DNA from: Methylocystis echinoides
GTDB taxonomy: Bacteria > Pseudomonadota > Alphaproteobacteria > Rhizobiales > Beijerinckiaceae
DNA: 64,000 nucleotides
Assembly: GCF_040687965.1 (NCBI RefSeq)
Contig: NZ_CP156084.1
Span: 1,316,501-1,380,500, forward strand
Reading direction: 5' to 3'
Made by a program: the position numbers and the translations under genes. Positions 36,799 through 46,459 of this stretch are shown here, in pieces (position 1 is the first letter of the stretch; every line of letters starts with the position of its first letter). Below the pieces are notes generated by a model, which made no database searches, was not told the origin of the DNA, and was given only the letters and a program-made list of their open reading frames with translations.

Positions 36799-37419
36799 AT
36801 GCTGAAAAAACTCACCATGCGTTTGGCGGCGCTCATTCTCGCCGCCAGTCTCTCGGCCCCGTGGGCTGACGCGCAGACCTCGCAGGGCGACTGGCCCTGC
36901 AAGCAGGTGCGCGTGCCGGAGATTGCGCTCGGCGGCGTCTGGACTGGCCCGTCGCTCGACAAGGAGCGGCGGGAATGGCTCAGCGATCCGGCTGTCGCCG
37001 ACCTCGTCGGACGCATCGCGCCGCGCCGTACGCCGCTCGAAGAGGCCGAGAAAGCCATCGCGGATTTCGCGAAGAACGCCGGCGGCGATCGCAAGGCGCG
37101 CCTGACGCTTCTCTTCGCCGGGCTTTATGATCGGATGAACGACGAACGGCGGGACGTCGTGACCGGCCTCGACCGCTTCGGCCGCCGTCTGAAGGACATG
37201 GCCGAAAAGACGCGTGAAGAGACGCAGGCCTTCTACGATTTGCAGAACAGGAAGCCGCCTGACCCCGAAGCCGTCAAGAAGGCCGCCGAGGCGCTGCAAT
37301 GGCGGGTGCGCCTCTTCGAGGAGCAGCGCAAAATGGGAGCGTATGTCTGCGAAAGTCCGGCGTTGATCGAGCAGCGGTTCGGCGCGCTGGCGCGGGCCAT
37401 TATGGCGGCGATGGAGTAG
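36799..37419 (+). CDS. Exported protein of unknown function in the xox region
   Basis: A 206-residue exported protein with a signal peptide (LAALILAASLSAPWADA) and a mostly helical mature region rich in charged residues, with two cysteines (in DWPCKQVRV and YVCESPAL) that could pair. I do not recognise the family. Start at 36799 is chosen because AGAAGG lies 6 bp upstream; 36793 is an alternative. It is convergent with the CXXCW gene, only 3 bp apart, and lies among quinoprotein genes, so a role there is plausible. Confidence 0.6.
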   Translation: MLKKLTMRLAALILAASLSAPWADAQTSQGDWPCKQVRVPEIALGGVWTGPSLDKERREWLSDPAVADLVGRIAPRRTPLEEAEKAIADFAKNAGGDRKARLTLLFAGLYDRMNDERRDVVTGLDRFGRRLKDMAEKTREETQAFYDLQNRKPPDPEAVKKAAEALQWRVRLFEEQRKMGAYVCESPALIEQRFGALARAIMAAME

Positions 37420-37422
37420 CGG

Positions 37423-37974
37423 CTACTCGCGGGGTTCGGGCTTCGCCTCTTCCAGCGGATGTTTCGCCGCCGCCCAGCCATCGGTTCCCTCCGGATACCA
37501 AAGGACGTGCGTATAGCCGAGCTTTAACGCGCGCTTGGCGGCGTTCCAGGACATCCAGCAATTCGCGAGGCAATAGAACACGAGCGGCCGAGATGTGTCG
37601 CCGCCGGACGCCTTGGCGAGCCCCTTTATCAAATAGCGCTCGGTGGTCTCGGAGAGCGCGCCATAGCCGGTGTCGGGGAGCCAGACGCTGCCGGGGACAT
37701 CGAAGCGCGGCTGCTCGCGCCAGACGACGTTTTTCGGAAGTCCCTCTGGTTTCGGCGCATGCGGCAGGGCGTCGATGAAAGCCGCGGTCTTGGCGCGCCA
37801 CAGGTCGAAGGCTGTCGCCGTATCGATAACGGCGGCGCCCTTGAGCGTCGCGGGCGCGGGCGCGCGATAATTCTCCATCCGGTAGCCTTCCGGCTCGCTC
37901 GGAGGCGATGCGCTCTCGGCGCGCGCCGAGGCGGCGAAGGCGATCGTCGCGAGGGCGACGAGCGCGTGGATCAC
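37423..37974 (-). CDS. PQQ-associated CXXCW-motif rhodanese-like protein
   Basis: A 183-residue exported protein with a signal peptide (ending ASARA) and a rhodanese-like domain. The diagnostic motif reads YCLANCWMSWNAAKRA, with a C-x3-C-W pattern in place of the rhodanese active loop. This family (PQQ-dependent catabolism-associated CXXCW protein) accompanies quinoprotein alcohol dehydrogenases. Its start overlaps the xoxJ stop by 4 bp (ATGA), so it is translated with xoxF-G-J. Confidence 0.88.
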   Translation of the reverse strand: MIHALVALATIAFAASARAESASPPSEPEGYRMENYRAPAPATLKGAAVIDTATAFDLWRAKTAAFIDALPHAPKPEGLPKNVVWREQPRFDVPGSVWLPDTGYGALSETTERYLIKGLAKASGGDTSRPLVFYCLANCWMSWNAAKRALKLGYTHVLWYPEGTDGWAAAKHPLEEAKPEPRE

Positions 37975-38876
37975 GGCGTCGTCCGGATCGGCTGGCCCGC
38001 TTCATCGATCGTGGGGACGCCGTAGTCGGCAAGGATTTTGTCGATATCCGCCTTGTTCTGCGCGAGCAACGTATTGAGCTCGCGCTTCCAGTTCTGGTCG
38101 GAATGGCGCACGCCAAAGGCGATGCGGAAAGCCATGCGCGTCCCCGGAGTCTCGGCGAGCGGCGTTACAGTGAGCTTGGCGCCGGATTTCTTGGCGTAAT
38201 AGCCGGCGATCGGCCCCCACAGCAGCGCGACGTCGATGTCGCCTTTTTCGAGGTCGCGGATCATTTGCGCGGTCGAGGACTCGACGCGGGTGTCGACCAT
38301 CAGCGCATAGGGCTTGACGAGCCCGATCATCCCATTCTTGGCGAGAATATTTCCAGGCGGCGTATTGGCGATGAGGCCGATGCGCCCCTTCTTGTCCTTG
38401 AGGCGCGGATCGTCGAGGTTCTCGACGCCGTCGAGATCGGAGCCCGCGCGCGTCACGATCGCGTAAGTGGTGCGGTAATAGGGGTTGGTCGGCTGCACGA
38501 GGTCATTGCCCTGCGGCATGCCGAGGATCACGTCGCAAAGATGCGCGTTGAGCGTATTGCGCACGAAGCCCGTCGCGCCCGGATAGAAGGTGTAAGCGAG
38601 CTCTTTGTGAAGCTTTTGCGCCAGCAGTTCGGCGAGCTTGTTTTCGAACCCTTCGCCCTTTTCGTTGGAAAAGGGCAGATTATTGGGGTCGGCGCAGACG
38701 CGCAGGACTTTGGGATCGATCAGTTCGATTCCGCCGGCGCTGTCCGCGCCCTTGGCGCCGAAATCCGGACCCATATGCTGCGCGAAGCCGGACGCCGCCG
38801 CGAAGAGAAGGGCGGCGGCGCCGGCTGAAGACAAGAGCGCGGCGGCGCCGCGCCTCTGTTTCGGGGAGACGATCAT
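37971..38876 (-). CDS. xoxJ: XoxJ periplasmic substrate-binding-like protein
   Basis: A 301-residue periplasmic solute-binding-type protein with a signal peptide (SAGAAALLFAAASGFAQ). The SBP_bac_3-like fold shows in LRVCADPNNLPFSNEKGEGF, LGMPQGNDLVQPTNPYY and DVALLWGPIAGYY. This quinoprotein-associated subfamily is the XoxJ/MxaJ type, thought to help activate or mature the dehydrogenase rather than import a nutrient. It lies 25 bp after xoxG on the same strand. Confidence 0.93.
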   Translation of the reverse strand: MIVSPKQRRGAAALLSSAGAAALLFAAASGFAQHMGPDFGAKGADSAGGIELIDPKVLRVCADPNNLPFSNEKGEGFENKLAELLAQKLHKELAYTFYPGATGFVRNTLNAHLCDVILGMPQGNDLVQPTNPYYRTTYAIVTRAGSDLDGVENLDDPRLKDKKGRIGLIANTPPGNILAKNGMIGLVKPYALMVDTRVESSTAQMIRDLEKGDIDVALLWGPIAGYYAKKSGAKLTVTPLAETPGTRMAFRIAFGVRHSDQNWKRELNTLLAQNKADIDKILADYGVPTIDEAGQPIRTTP

Positions 38877-38901
38877 GCGATCGGCCTCTTTTGACGCGCG
38901 C

Positions 38902-39411
38902 TTACTTGGCGCTCATGCACTCGGCTTCGGCCTTGGCGAAGGCCTCGGGACGGGCTTCCTTCTTCTCCGGGCGGCCGGCCTGGATGGCGCCGGTCGAGAG
39001 CGCGCGGAGATAGACATAGAGGTCGTCGATGTAGCAGACGGCGTTCTTGTTGTCGGCGAAGGCCGGCATGACGCTGTTGCCGTTCTGACGGCCGCCGATC
39101 ACGATGCCGGCGAATTCCGCATAATTGAAGCGCTTCACCGAATCCTTCAGCGCAGGGGCGTAGGTCGAGCCGCCGCCGTTCGGGCCGTGGCAGACGTGGC
39201 ATTCGGCGTGATAACGGCGATAGCCGGAGAAGGTGTACCAGTCCACCGTGCCGTCGGCCGCGACATTATAGGTGGGATCGCCCTTCGCGTCGAAATATTT
39301 GCCGTCGGTCGATTTGACGGCCTTGGGGTCTCCGGGCGCCTCGGCCATGGCGGAGGTCCCCACACTCATCATGACGCCCAGGGCCAGCGCCCCGAAAAGC
39401 GACGATCTCAT
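38902..39411 (-). CDS. xoxG: XoxG c-type cytochrome, electron acceptor of XoxF
   Basis: A 169-residue periplasmic cytochrome c with a signal peptide (ending SAMA), a single haem site CHVCH in YHAECHVCHGPNGG, and a likely distal Met ligand in NSVMPAFAD. Two further cysteines (VCYIDD and ECMSAK) may form a disulfide. It takes electrons from XoxF and passes them to a terminal-oxidase cytochrome. Order xoxF-xoxG-xoxJ is as expected. Confidence 0.94.
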   Translation of the reverse strand: MRSSLFGALALGVMMSVGTSAMAEAPGDPKAVKSTDGKYFDAKGDPTYNVAADGTVDWYTFSGYRRYHAECHVCHGPNGGGSTYAPALKDSVKRFNYAEFAGIVIGGRQNGNSVMPAFADNKNAVCYIDDLYVYLRALSTGAIQAGRPEKKEARPEAFAKAEAECMSAK

Positions 39412-39509
39412 TACTCTCTCCCTGTACTTTCTTCAGCTTTGTAAAAGACGGCGCCCGGCGAAAGAAGTTCGCCGAGCGCCAATTTTCTCGAGAGGCTGAC
39501 CTACTCTGC

Positions 39510-41333
39510 TCAGTTCGGCAGAGCGAAGACGGTCAGCACGCCGCCGAGCGCGGTGTAATTGGCGAGCGAGGCGTAATTGCCGACCGCGCCGAGGCCCTCG
39601 TTGGACTTGGAGAGACCGGCCGCCAGGCCGATGCCCGCCCAGCCGCCGACGCCCGACAGCACCGCCACATACTGCTTGCCGCCCGCCTCATAGGTGATGA
39701 CGTTGCCGATGATGCCCGACGGCGTCTTATACTTGTAGAGCTCCTTGCCGGTCTTGGTGTCGACCGCCTTCAGATAGCCTTCGAGCGTCCCGTAGAAGGT
39801 CACGCCGCCGTCCGTCGACGTCGCCCCGCCCCAAACCGAGAACTGCTCCTTGTTCGACCACACGATCTTGCCGACCTTCGCGTCCCAGGCGATGAAATTG
39901 CCGGTGTGGTTCGTCCCGTCGCCGAGAACCCGCCCCGCCGGGAACATCTCCAGCGTCGCGCCGACGTAAGGCTGGCCCGCCGTATAGCTCACGCGGAACG
40001 GCTCATAGTCCATGCAGACGTGGTTCGTCGGCACCAGGAACAGACCCGTCGCCGCGTCGTAGGACGCCGGCTGCTGGTCCTTCGACCCCAGCGCCGCCGG
40101 GCAGACGTTCTGCGTGTTGGTGTCCTCGCCATTGTGCTGCGTCGAATATTTGTCGACGACCAGCGGACGCCCATAGGTCGGCGACGCCTTGTCCATGTCG
40201 ACCTTCGTCGCCCAGTTCACCGCCGGATCGTATTTCTCCGCGACCAGCAGATCGCCGTTGGTGCGGTCGAGCGTATAGCCGAAGCCGTTGCGGTCGAAGT
40301 GAACCAGCGTCTTGACCGTCTTGCCGCCGATCGGCTGGTCGGCCAGCACCATCTCATTGATGCCGTCATAGTCCCACTCGTCGTGGGGCGTCATCTGGTA
40401 GAGCCACTTCACCTTGCCGGTGTCGAGGTCGCGCGCCCAGATCGTCATCGACCAGCGATTGTCGCCGGGGCGCTGCACCGGGTTCCACGTCGAGGGGTTG
40501 CCCGAGCCGTAGTAAACGAGGTTCAGCTCAGGGTCGTAGCTATACCAGCCCCAGGTGGTGCCGCCGCCCGTCTGCCACTGGTCGCCCTGCCACGTCGAAA
40601 TGCCCGAATCCTTGCCCACGACCTTGCCGAGATGGGTGGTCTTGTCGGGGTCGATCAGCGTGTCGGCGTCCGGGCCCATCGAGTAGCCGCGCCACGCCTG
40701 CTTGCCGTCCTTCACCGAATAGGCGGTGATATGGCCGCGCACGCCGAACTCGCCGCCGGCGATGCCGACGAAGACCTTGTCCTTGAACACATGCGGAGCG
40801 GCGGTCGAGGTCTGGCCCTTGGACGGATCGCCGTTCTTCACCGACCAGACGAGCTTGCCGGTCTTGGCGTCGAGCGCGACGAGCGTCGTGTCGGCCTGGG
40901 CGAGGAAGATCTTGCCGTCGCCATAGGCGAGGCCGCGGTTGACCGTGTCGCAGCACATCACCGGCACGACCGACGGATCCTGCTTGGGCTCGTATTTCCA
41001 GAGGATCTTGTGGTCGGGATCCTTCAGATCGAGCGCATAAACGATGTTGGGGAACGGCGTATGCAGATACATCACGTCGCCCACGACCAGCGGCGCGCCC
41101 TCGTGGCCGCGCAGAACGCCCGTCGAAAACTGCCAGGCGGGAGCCAGCTTGCCGACGTTCTCCGTCGTGATCTGCTTCAGGCCCGAATGGCGGACGTTGG
41201 CGTAATCGCCCGTCGGCGTCACCCACTGCTTGGGGTCCTTCTGCAGGGTGAGCAGTTCGTCGTCGGCGTTCGCGGCGCCGGCTGCGAACAGCGCGAGAAT
41301 ACCCACAGAAGTCGACAACAACAGCTTATGCAT
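39510..41333 (-). CDS. xoxF: Lanthanide-dependent methanol dehydrogenase XoxF
   Basis: A PQQ-containing periplasmic methanol dehydrogenase. It has a signal peptide (ending GAANA), a propeller-type body with the vicinal disulfide CC ([10 protein letters not shown]), GGEFG and GSGNPSTW metal/PQQ ligands, and DEWDYDGIN. In that last motif the catalytic Asp is followed two residues later by a second Asp, the lanthanide-ligand signature that separates XoxF from calcium MxaF (Ala there). Start at 41333 (607 residues) is preferred because AGGAGG lies 8 bp upstream; ATG at 41339 is only 2 bp from it. First gene of xoxF-G-J-CXXCW. The XoxF clade cannot be fixed by eye. Confidence 0.96.
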   Translation of the reverse strand: MHKLLLSTSVGILALFAAGAANADDELLTLQKDPKQWVTPTGDYANVRHSGLKQITTENVGKLAPAWQFSTGVLRGHEGAPLVVGDVMYLHTPFPNIVYALDLKDPDHKILWKYEPKQDPSVVPVMCCDTVNRGLAYGDGKIFLAQADTTLVALDAKTGKLVWSVKNGDPSKGQTSTAAPHVFKDKVFVGIAGGEFGVRGHITAYSVKDGKQAWRGYSMGPDADTLIDPDKTTHLGKVVGKDSGISTWQGDQWQTGGGTTWGWYSYDPELNLVYYGSGNPSTWNPVQRPGDNRWSMTIWARDLDTGKVKWLYQMTPHDEWDYDGINEMVLADQPIGGKTVKTLVHFDRNGFGYTLDRTNGDLLVAEKYDPAVNWATKVDMDKASPTYGRPLVVDKYSTQHNGEDTNTQNVCPAALGSKDQQPASYDAATGLFLVPTNHVCMDYEPFRVSYTAGQPYVGATLEMFPAGRVLGDGTNHTGNFIAWDAKVGKIVWSNKEQFSVWGGATSTDGGVTFYGTLEGYLKAVDTKTGKELYKYKTPSGIIGNVITYEAGGKQYVAVLSGVGGWAGIGLAAGLSKSNEGLGAVGNYASLANYTALGGVLTVFALPN

Positions 41334-41523
41334 GAGCATTTCCTCCTGATGACGCCGCGGGGCGCCTTATTGTTGCGCCGCCTCCGACGTCACGCCTCTC
41401 AAGGGCGCCTCGACATTGGGAAGGCGTTTTCCGTTCTTGTCCCGCGCCGCTCGTGCAATATCACCCGCAGCGCGCCGCTCCCGGTTCCCGTCCGGAAGAC
41501 ATCTTTAACTCGGAAACGGCGGG

Positions 41524-41552
41524 ATAATATGTCTTGACCGGAGGAATCGCAA
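41524..41552 (-). promoter_or_regulatory. Candidate xoxF promoter
   Basis: Reading the minus strand, TTGCGA (41552-41547) and TATTAT (41529-41524) are separated by exactly 17 bp, resembling a vegetative promoter. It implies an mRNA leader of about 180 nt before the xoxF start. It lies in the divergent region shared with the metallohydrolase gene. Confidence 0.5.
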
Positions 41553-41601
41553 TCCAAAAAACGAAGGCGTCGGCGTAGAGCCGGCCGAACCAGAAGCAGC
41601 C

Positions 41602-42549
41602 ATGTGGAACAATAACTTGCGTCTTTTTTTAGCGACGTTCGCCGTGGTCGCGGGCGCCCTTTCGGCCGCGTCTTCGGCGGCGCCCGCAACGACGTTCCAA
41701 CTCGTCGAGATCGCCCCCGGCGTATACGCGCATCAGGGGGAAACGGCGCTCATGACGCGCGCCAATCTCGGCGCCATCGCCAATCTCGGCGCCATCGTGG
41801 GAGGCGAGGCCGTCGCCGTCATCGACACCGGCGGCAGCCTGCTCGAGGCGAAGGCGTTCCTCGCGGCGCTGCGCGAGAAGACGCAAAAGCCCATCCGCTA
41901 CGTCGTCAATACGCACGCGCACCCCGATCACGTCTTCGGCAACGCCGCCTTTGCGGGCCCCGGCGTGACCTTCGTCGGCCACAAGAATCTGCCGCGCGCC
42001 CTCGCCGCGCGCGGCGCGCATTACCTCTCCTCGTTCCGCCAGACCATGGGCGACGCGCTCGACGGCGTGTCCATCATCGGACCGTCGCTCACCGTGGCGG
42101 AGACGGCGACGCTCGATCTCGGCGATCGCACGATCGACTTGCAGGCGTGGCGGACCTCGCACAGCGAGGCCGATCTCACGGTCCTCGACAAGAACACAGG
42201 CACGCTCTTTTCCGGCGACCTGCTCTTTCTCCAGCATGTGCCGGTCGTCGATGGGAGCCTACTCGGCTTTCTCGAAGTCGCCGACAGGCTCGCGGCGGTG
42301 AAGGCCGAGCGCGTCGTGGCGGGTCACGGCCCGATGGTCGCGCCCTGGCCCAAGGCGCTCGAGGATGAAAAGGCCTATCTGACCCGCCTCACCGCCGATC
42401 TGCGGGCAGCGATCAAGAAAGGCGAGGGCGTCGCAGCCGCGTCCGCCGACGCCGCCGCCAGCGAGCGCGCAAAATGGCGGCTCTTCGACGACTACAACCC
42501 GCGCAATGCGACCGCGGGCTTCGCCGAGCTCGAATGGGAGGAGCCGTGA
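41602..42549 (+). CDS. Quinoprotein relay system zinc metallohydrolase
   Basis: A 315-residue exported metallo-beta-lactamase-fold hydrolase with a signal peptide (ending SSAA). The zinc motif is HAHPDH in VVNTHAHPDHVFGN, followed by the metal-bridging Asp in LFSGDLLF and the final His in VVAGHGPMVAPW. This subfamily occurs with SoxYZ-like carriers near PQQ dehydrogenases, exactly as here (next gene is SoxYZ-like). Substrate is unknown. Divergent from xoxF. Confidence 0.88.
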   Translation: MWNNNLRLFLATFAVVAGALSAASSAAPATTFQLVEIAPGVYAHQGETALMTRANLGAIANLGAIVGGEAVAVIDTGGSLLEAKAFLAALREKTQKPIRYVVNTHAHPDHVFGNAAFAGPGVTFVGHKNLPRALAARGAHYLSSFRQTMGDALDGVSIIGPSLTVAETATLDLGDRTIDLQAWRTSHSEADLTVLDKNTGTLFSGDLLFLQHVPVVDGSLLGFLEVADRLAAVKAERVVAGHGPMVAPWPKALEDEKAYLTRLTADLRAAIKKGEGVAAASADAAASERAKWRLFDDYNPRNATAGFAELEWEEP

Positions 42550-42608
42550 CTTTGTCGCAGGGCCGGGCGGCAGGCTAGGCTAATATCGGCAAAAAGCCGG
42601 GAGGAACC

Positions 42609-43403
42609 ATGACCCGAACAGCCCGCGCGACGCTCGCCGCCGCCTTCTTCGCCGTCTCGCTCGCCATCGGCGCGCGCGCTCAGACAAACGCCCCAGACCC
42701 CTGGCCGGGCCTGGTGACCGACCTCTTCAAGGGCCGCGACATCCGCAAAGCGGACGGAACCATCGCGCTCGAGGCGCCGACGCGCGCCGAGGACGCCGCG
42801 ATCGTGCCCATGACCATGCGCTTCGCCGACCCGGCGAACGTAAGGGTCGCGACGCTCGTCATCGACCAGAACCCCATGCCCATGGCCGCGACCTTCACGC
42901 TCGGCGACAAGGCGGCGGTCGACTTCATCGAGACGCGGGTCAGGGTAAATTCCTACACCAATGTCCACGCCGTCGCCGAGACGCGTGACGGGGCGCTCCA
43001 TTCCGAAATGAAATTCGTAAAAGCCTCGGGCGGCTGCTCCGCCCCCGCCGGCAAGGATCCGGACGAAGCGCGCGCCAATATGGGCAAGATGAAATATCGC
43101 GAATTCAAGAGCGCCGTCGCCGGCAAGCGCGAGGCGCAGATCATGATCCGCCACCCCAATAATTCCGGTCTTCAAATGGATCAGATCACCCGCGCCTACA
43201 CGCCGGCGCATTATGTCGATGCGGTCGAGGTCTGGCAGGGGGACGAACTGATCTTCAAAATGGAGGGGGGAATCTCGCTCTCCGAGGACCCGAACTTCCG
43301 TTTCACCTATGCGCCCAATGGCGCGAAGACGCTCCGCGTCGTCGCCCACGACAACCAGGGCGGCGCGTTCAAGGCCGAGTGGCCGATCGCCGAGGCGTCG
43401 TGA
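42609..43403 (+). CDS. Quinoprotein-associated SoxYZ-like carrier
   Basis: A 264-residue exported fusion of SoxY-like and SoxZ-like domains, with a signal peptide (ending GARA). The carrier cysteine sits at the end of the SoxY-like part in VKASGGCSAPAGKD, and the SoxZ-like part runs from about 155 to the end (AQIMIRHPNNSGLQ, then FRFTYAPNGAKTLRVVAHDNQGG). In sulfur oxidation such a Cys carries the substrate covalently; in the xox setting the carried group is unknown. It follows the metallohydrolase gene by 59 bp. Confidence 0.9.
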   Translation: MTRTARATLAAAFFAVSLAIGARAQTNAPDPWPGLVTDLFKGRDIRKADGTIALEAPTRAEDAAIVPMTMRFADPANVRVATLVIDQNPMPMAATFTLGDKAAVDFIETRVRVNSYTNVHAVAETRDGALHSEMKFVKASGGCSAPAGKDPDEARANMGKMKYREFKSAVAGKREAQIMIRHPNNSGLQMDQITRAYTPAHYVDAVEVWQGDELIFKMEGGISLSEDPNFRFTYAPNGAKTLRVVAHDNQGGAFKAEWPIAEAS

Positions 43404-43415
43404 GTCGATAAAAAA

Positions 43416-43431
43416 GGGAGCCGCAGCTCCC
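43416..43431 (-). terminator. Intrinsic terminator on the minus strand
   Basis: On the minus strand, GGGAGC-TGCG-GCTCCC is followed by TTTTTTATC, a good intrinsic terminator. It ends 5 bp beyond the stop of the small minus-strand ORF at 43437-43562. On the plus strand it lacks a T-run, so it fits that small ORF better than the SoxYZ-like gene. Confidence 0.65.
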
Positions 43432-43436
43432 CTCTC

Positions 43437-43562
43437 TCAGCCCAAAATCGTGACGGCCGCGCACACGGCGAGCGGCAGCCCCGCCAATGCGCAGATCGCG
43501 GTCACGCAGGCGACTCTTTCATACGCAGGCGCCTCGTCGCGCAATTTCCTGATCAACGCCAT
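43437..43562 (-). CDS. Small membrane-type ORF
   Basis: A 41-residue frame: basic/acidic N-terminus (MALIRKLRDEAPAYERVA) and a hydrophobic segment with three Cys (VTAICALAGLPLAVCAAVTILG) suited to one membrane helix. A GGGAG site is 8 bp upstream and a minus-strand terminator follows the stop. Function unknown. Confidence 0.45.
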   Translation of the reverse strand: MALIRKLRDEAPAYERVACVTAICALAGLPLAVCAAVTILG

Positions 43563-43696
43563 CTCGCATACTCCCAAGCAACGCTTCCCGGCCGGCGCGC
43601 TCGTTCACGATGGCGCGCATCTGTTAACGCGCGGAATGGAATTTGGTTGCATTGCGCGCAAGCGGCCTGCCGCTCGCCGTTGTCGTTAAGCGACGC

Positions 43697-45625
43697 CTAA
43701 GCGCGGGCCAGGATGCGCGTCGGTTGGCGGCTAACGGAAGGGGAGACCGGCGCCGGCCGGCTGGTCTCGCTGAAGAGTTCGGCGAGCTTCTCGGTCATGG
43801 CGCCGCCAAGCTCCTCGGCGTCGACAATCGTCACCGCGCGGCGATAGTAGCGCGTCACGTCGTGGCCGATGCCAATGGCGATGAGCTCGACCGGCGACTT
43901 GGTCTCGATGTCGTGGATCACCTGACGCAGGTGCCGCTCGAGGTAATTGCCCGGATTGACGGAGAGGGTCGAATCGTCGACGGGCGCGCCGTCTGAGATC
44001 ATCATCAGGATCCGCCGCTGTTCGCCGCGCGCGAGCAGGCGGCGATGCGCCCAGTCGAGCGCCTCGCCGTCGATGTTTTCCTTCAGGAGCCCCTCGCGCA
44101 TCATCAGCCCGAGATTGCGGCGGGCGCGCCGCCAGGGGGCGTCGGCCGCCTTGTAGATGATGTGGCGAATGTCGTTGAGGCGGCCCGGATTGGGTTTCTT
44201 GCCCTCGTTGATCCAGAGCTCGCGCGATTGGCCGCCCTTCCAGGCGCGGGTGGTGAAGCCCAAGATCTCGACCTTCACGCCGCAGCGCTCCAGCGTGCGG
44301 GCGAGAATGTCGGCGCAGGTCGCGGCGACGGTGATCGGGCGGCCGCGCATGGAGCCGGAATTGTCGAGCAGCAGGGTCACCACCGTGTCGCGGAAGTCCA
44401 TGTCCTTCTCGCGCTTGAAGGACAGCGGCTGTTGCGGGTCGATGATGACGCGCGGCAGGCGCGCCGGGTCGAGCATGCCTTCTTCGAGGTCGAACTCCCA
44501 GGAGCGGCTCTGCTGCGCCATCAGGCGGCGCTGCAGGCGGTTGGCGAGACGGCCGACGACAGAGGACAGATGCAAGAGCTGCTTGTCGAGATAGGCGCGC
44601 AGCCGGTCGAGCTCTTCGGCGTCGCACAGCTCTTCCGCGCGCACGGTCTCGTCGAAGCGGGTGGTGTAGGCGTGATAGTCGGCGCCCGAGCGGTCGGCGG
44701 CGGTCGTCGACGGGCGGCGCGCGTCGGCCGCCTCTTCGAGATCGCCCGAATCCGACTCATCCGCCGCTTCGCCATAAGGGGCTTCCGCCGATTCGCTTTC
44801 GCCTTCCTGCTCCGAATCCTCGGCGGCGAGCGAGGTCTCCATCTCGGCCTTTGATTTCGCCTGGTCCTCTTCCTGCTGCTGCTCTTCGCTCTCGTCCGGG
44901 TTTTGCGGCGCCTCTTGCGGGTTGTCCTCCGCCTCGCTCTCCTCTGGGGCCTCGGCCCCGGCCATGTCGAGATGAGACAGAAGTTCGCGCACGATCTGGG
45001 CGAAATGCTTCTGGTTCTCGACGGCGCCGGCGAGCCGGTCGAGATCGGCGCCGGCGCGGTCTTCGATCATCTCCCGCCAGAACTCGACGATCTTCGCGCC
45101 ATGGGGCGGCGGTTCGAGGCCGGTCAGGCGCTCGCGCGCCATCAGCGCCAGCGCGTCTTCGAGCGGCGCGTCGGCGCGGCTCGCGATTTTTTCCGAATGG
45201 CTGCGCGTATAGCGGTCTTCGAGCATGGCGCCGATATTGGCGGCGACGCCCGCCATGCGCCGCGCGCCGATCGATTCGACGCGCGCCTGCTCCAGGGCGT
45301 CGAAGGCGGCGCGCGCCTCCATCGTTTCGGGCGCGAAACGGCGGTGAAGGGCGTCGTCGTGGCAGGCCAGACGCAGCGCGAGGGAGTCGGCCTGGCCGCG
45401 AACGACCGCCGCCTCCTTGGCCGTGAGCTTGCGCGGCGGCTCGGTGAGCCGCGCCTTGGCGCCCTCCTCGCCGGCGATGAGCGACGGGCGCTCGGGCGCA
45501 TAAATCACGTCGAGCTTGGGCGTTCTCGCCATGGCGCGCATGGCGCCGGCGACGGCCCGTTTGAAGGGCTCCTGCGGGGCTTCCTTGGGAGAGGCGGGGC
45601 GGCGGTTCGTCGGGGCGGGAGGCAT
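43697..45625 (-). CDS. cobT: Cobaltochelatase subunit CobT
   Basis: Part of the aerobic CobNST cobaltochelatase that inserts cobalt into hydrogenobyrinic acid diamide for vitamin B12. The 642-residue protein has an N-terminal helical domain, a strongly acidic low-complexity region (about 223-300), and a C-terminal von Willebrand A domain with the MIDAS motif DNSGS (421-425). Length and layout match CobT. cobS, usually adjacent, is not in view immediately downstream. Confidence 0.95.
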   Translation of the reverse strand: MPPAPTNRRPASPKEAPQEPFKRAVAGAMRAMARTPKLDVIYAPERPSLIAGEEGAKARLTEPPRKLTAKEAAVVRGQADSLALRLACHDDALHRRFAPETMEARAAFDALEQARVESIGARRMAGVAANIGAMLEDRYTRSHSEKIASRADAPLEDALALMARERLTGLEPPPHGAKIVEFWREMIEDRAGADLDRLAGAVENQKHFAQIVRELLSHLDMAGAEAPEESEAEDNPQEAPQNPDESEEQQQEEDQAKSKAEMETSLAAEDSEQEGESESAEAPYGEAADESDSGDLEEAADARRPSTTAADRSGADYHAYTTRFDETVRAEELCDAEELDRLRAYLDKQLLHLSSVVGRLANRLQRRLMAQQSRSWEFDLEEGMLDPARLPRVIIDPQQPLSFKREKDMDFRDTVVTLLLDNSGSMRGRPITVAATCADILARTLERCGVKVEILGFTTRAWKGGQSRELWINEGKKPNPGRLNDIRHIIYKAADAPWRRARRNLGLMMREGLLKENIDGEALDWAHRRLLARGEQRRILMMISDGAPVDDSTLSVNPGNYLERHLRQVIHDIETKSPVELIAIGIGHDVTRYYRRAVTIVDAEELGGAMTEKLAELFSETSRPAPVSPSVSRQPTRILARA

Positions 45626-45757
45626 TCGGCACTATATGCGCATGCGCGCAAAAAGGAGCAAGTCGGCGCCGCTCGGGCGGGCCCTCGTCTGATAGACCAG
45701 GCCGCGCCCACGGCGTTGCCCGCGATGAGGCGGCCCGTCCTGCTCCGGCGCAGTGGG

Positions 45758-46243
45758 TCAGAGCTTCTCCAGCGTCGATTCGGCGCTCGAGACGGTGGCG
45801 AGGCTCGAATTTTCCTCGACGTTGATCCACAGCACCACGCCGTCGTTCACAACGGCCGAAAAACGCTTGCCGCGCACGCCGAGGCCGAATTCCCTGAGGT
45901 CCAGTTCGAGGCCGAGCGCATGGGCGAAGACGGCCGAGCCGTCGGCGAGCCCGTCGATCTTGCCGGCGGCCCCGCGATCCTTGAGCCAGGCGTCGAGGGT
46001 GAAGACGTCGTTGACCGCCGTCACGGCCACGGCGTCGACGCCTTTTGCTTTGAGCTCGTCGTATCGTTGGACGAAGCCCGGGAGGTGCTTGGCGTGGCAG
46101 GTGGGGGTGAAGGCGCCCGGCACCGAGAACAGCGCGATCTTGCGGCCCTTGAAATAGTCGCCGGTCTTGATGGGCTCGGGCCCGTTCTTCCCCATGACGG
46201 TAAGCGTGACGTCGGGAATTCTGTCGCCGGATTGGATGGTCAT
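45758..46243 (-). CDS. Peroxiredoxin (Prx5/AhpE-like)
   Basis: A 161-residue thiol peroxidase reducing H2O2 and organic peroxides in the cytoplasm. The peroxidatic Cys49 lies in VPGAFTPTCHAKHLPGF, the Prx5 signature. No second resolving Cys is apparent, so it is probably 1-Cys or glutaredoxin/thioredoxin-coupled. Start at 46243 is set by MTIQSGD, the usual N-terminus; the upstream open frame is not protein-like. Confidence 0.93.
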   Translation of the reverse strand: MTIQSGDRIPDVTLTVMGKNGPEPIKTGDYFKGRKIALFSVPGAFTPTCHAKHLPGFVQRYDELKAKGVDAVAVTAVNDVFTLDAWLKDRGAAGKIDGLADGSAVFAHALGLELDLREFGLGVRGKRFSAVVNDGVVLWINVEENSSLATVSSAESTLEKL

Positions 46244-46459
46244 GCCACTCTCGCTTTTTGGGTGAGGCGAAAAAAAATCGTTTCTTAACTTAGCGCGTTT
46301 CCAGCCGCTGTCCTCCTGCAAAGTCGCCGGCTCGCAACTCGGACTTCGCAGAAGGGCGTTTACCGCAGCGATTCATGCTGCTTGTGACGCGCCCCGATGC
46401 GATGCAACATGGGCGCTGGCGGCTCGAATTACGAGCCCGCGCGCTTGGAGTGTTCTGAT

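Noticed and set aside
39906-41537. 543-codon plus-strand frame opposite xoxF
   Set aside because: Arg/His/Val-rich antisense shadow; XoxF on the other strand is certain.
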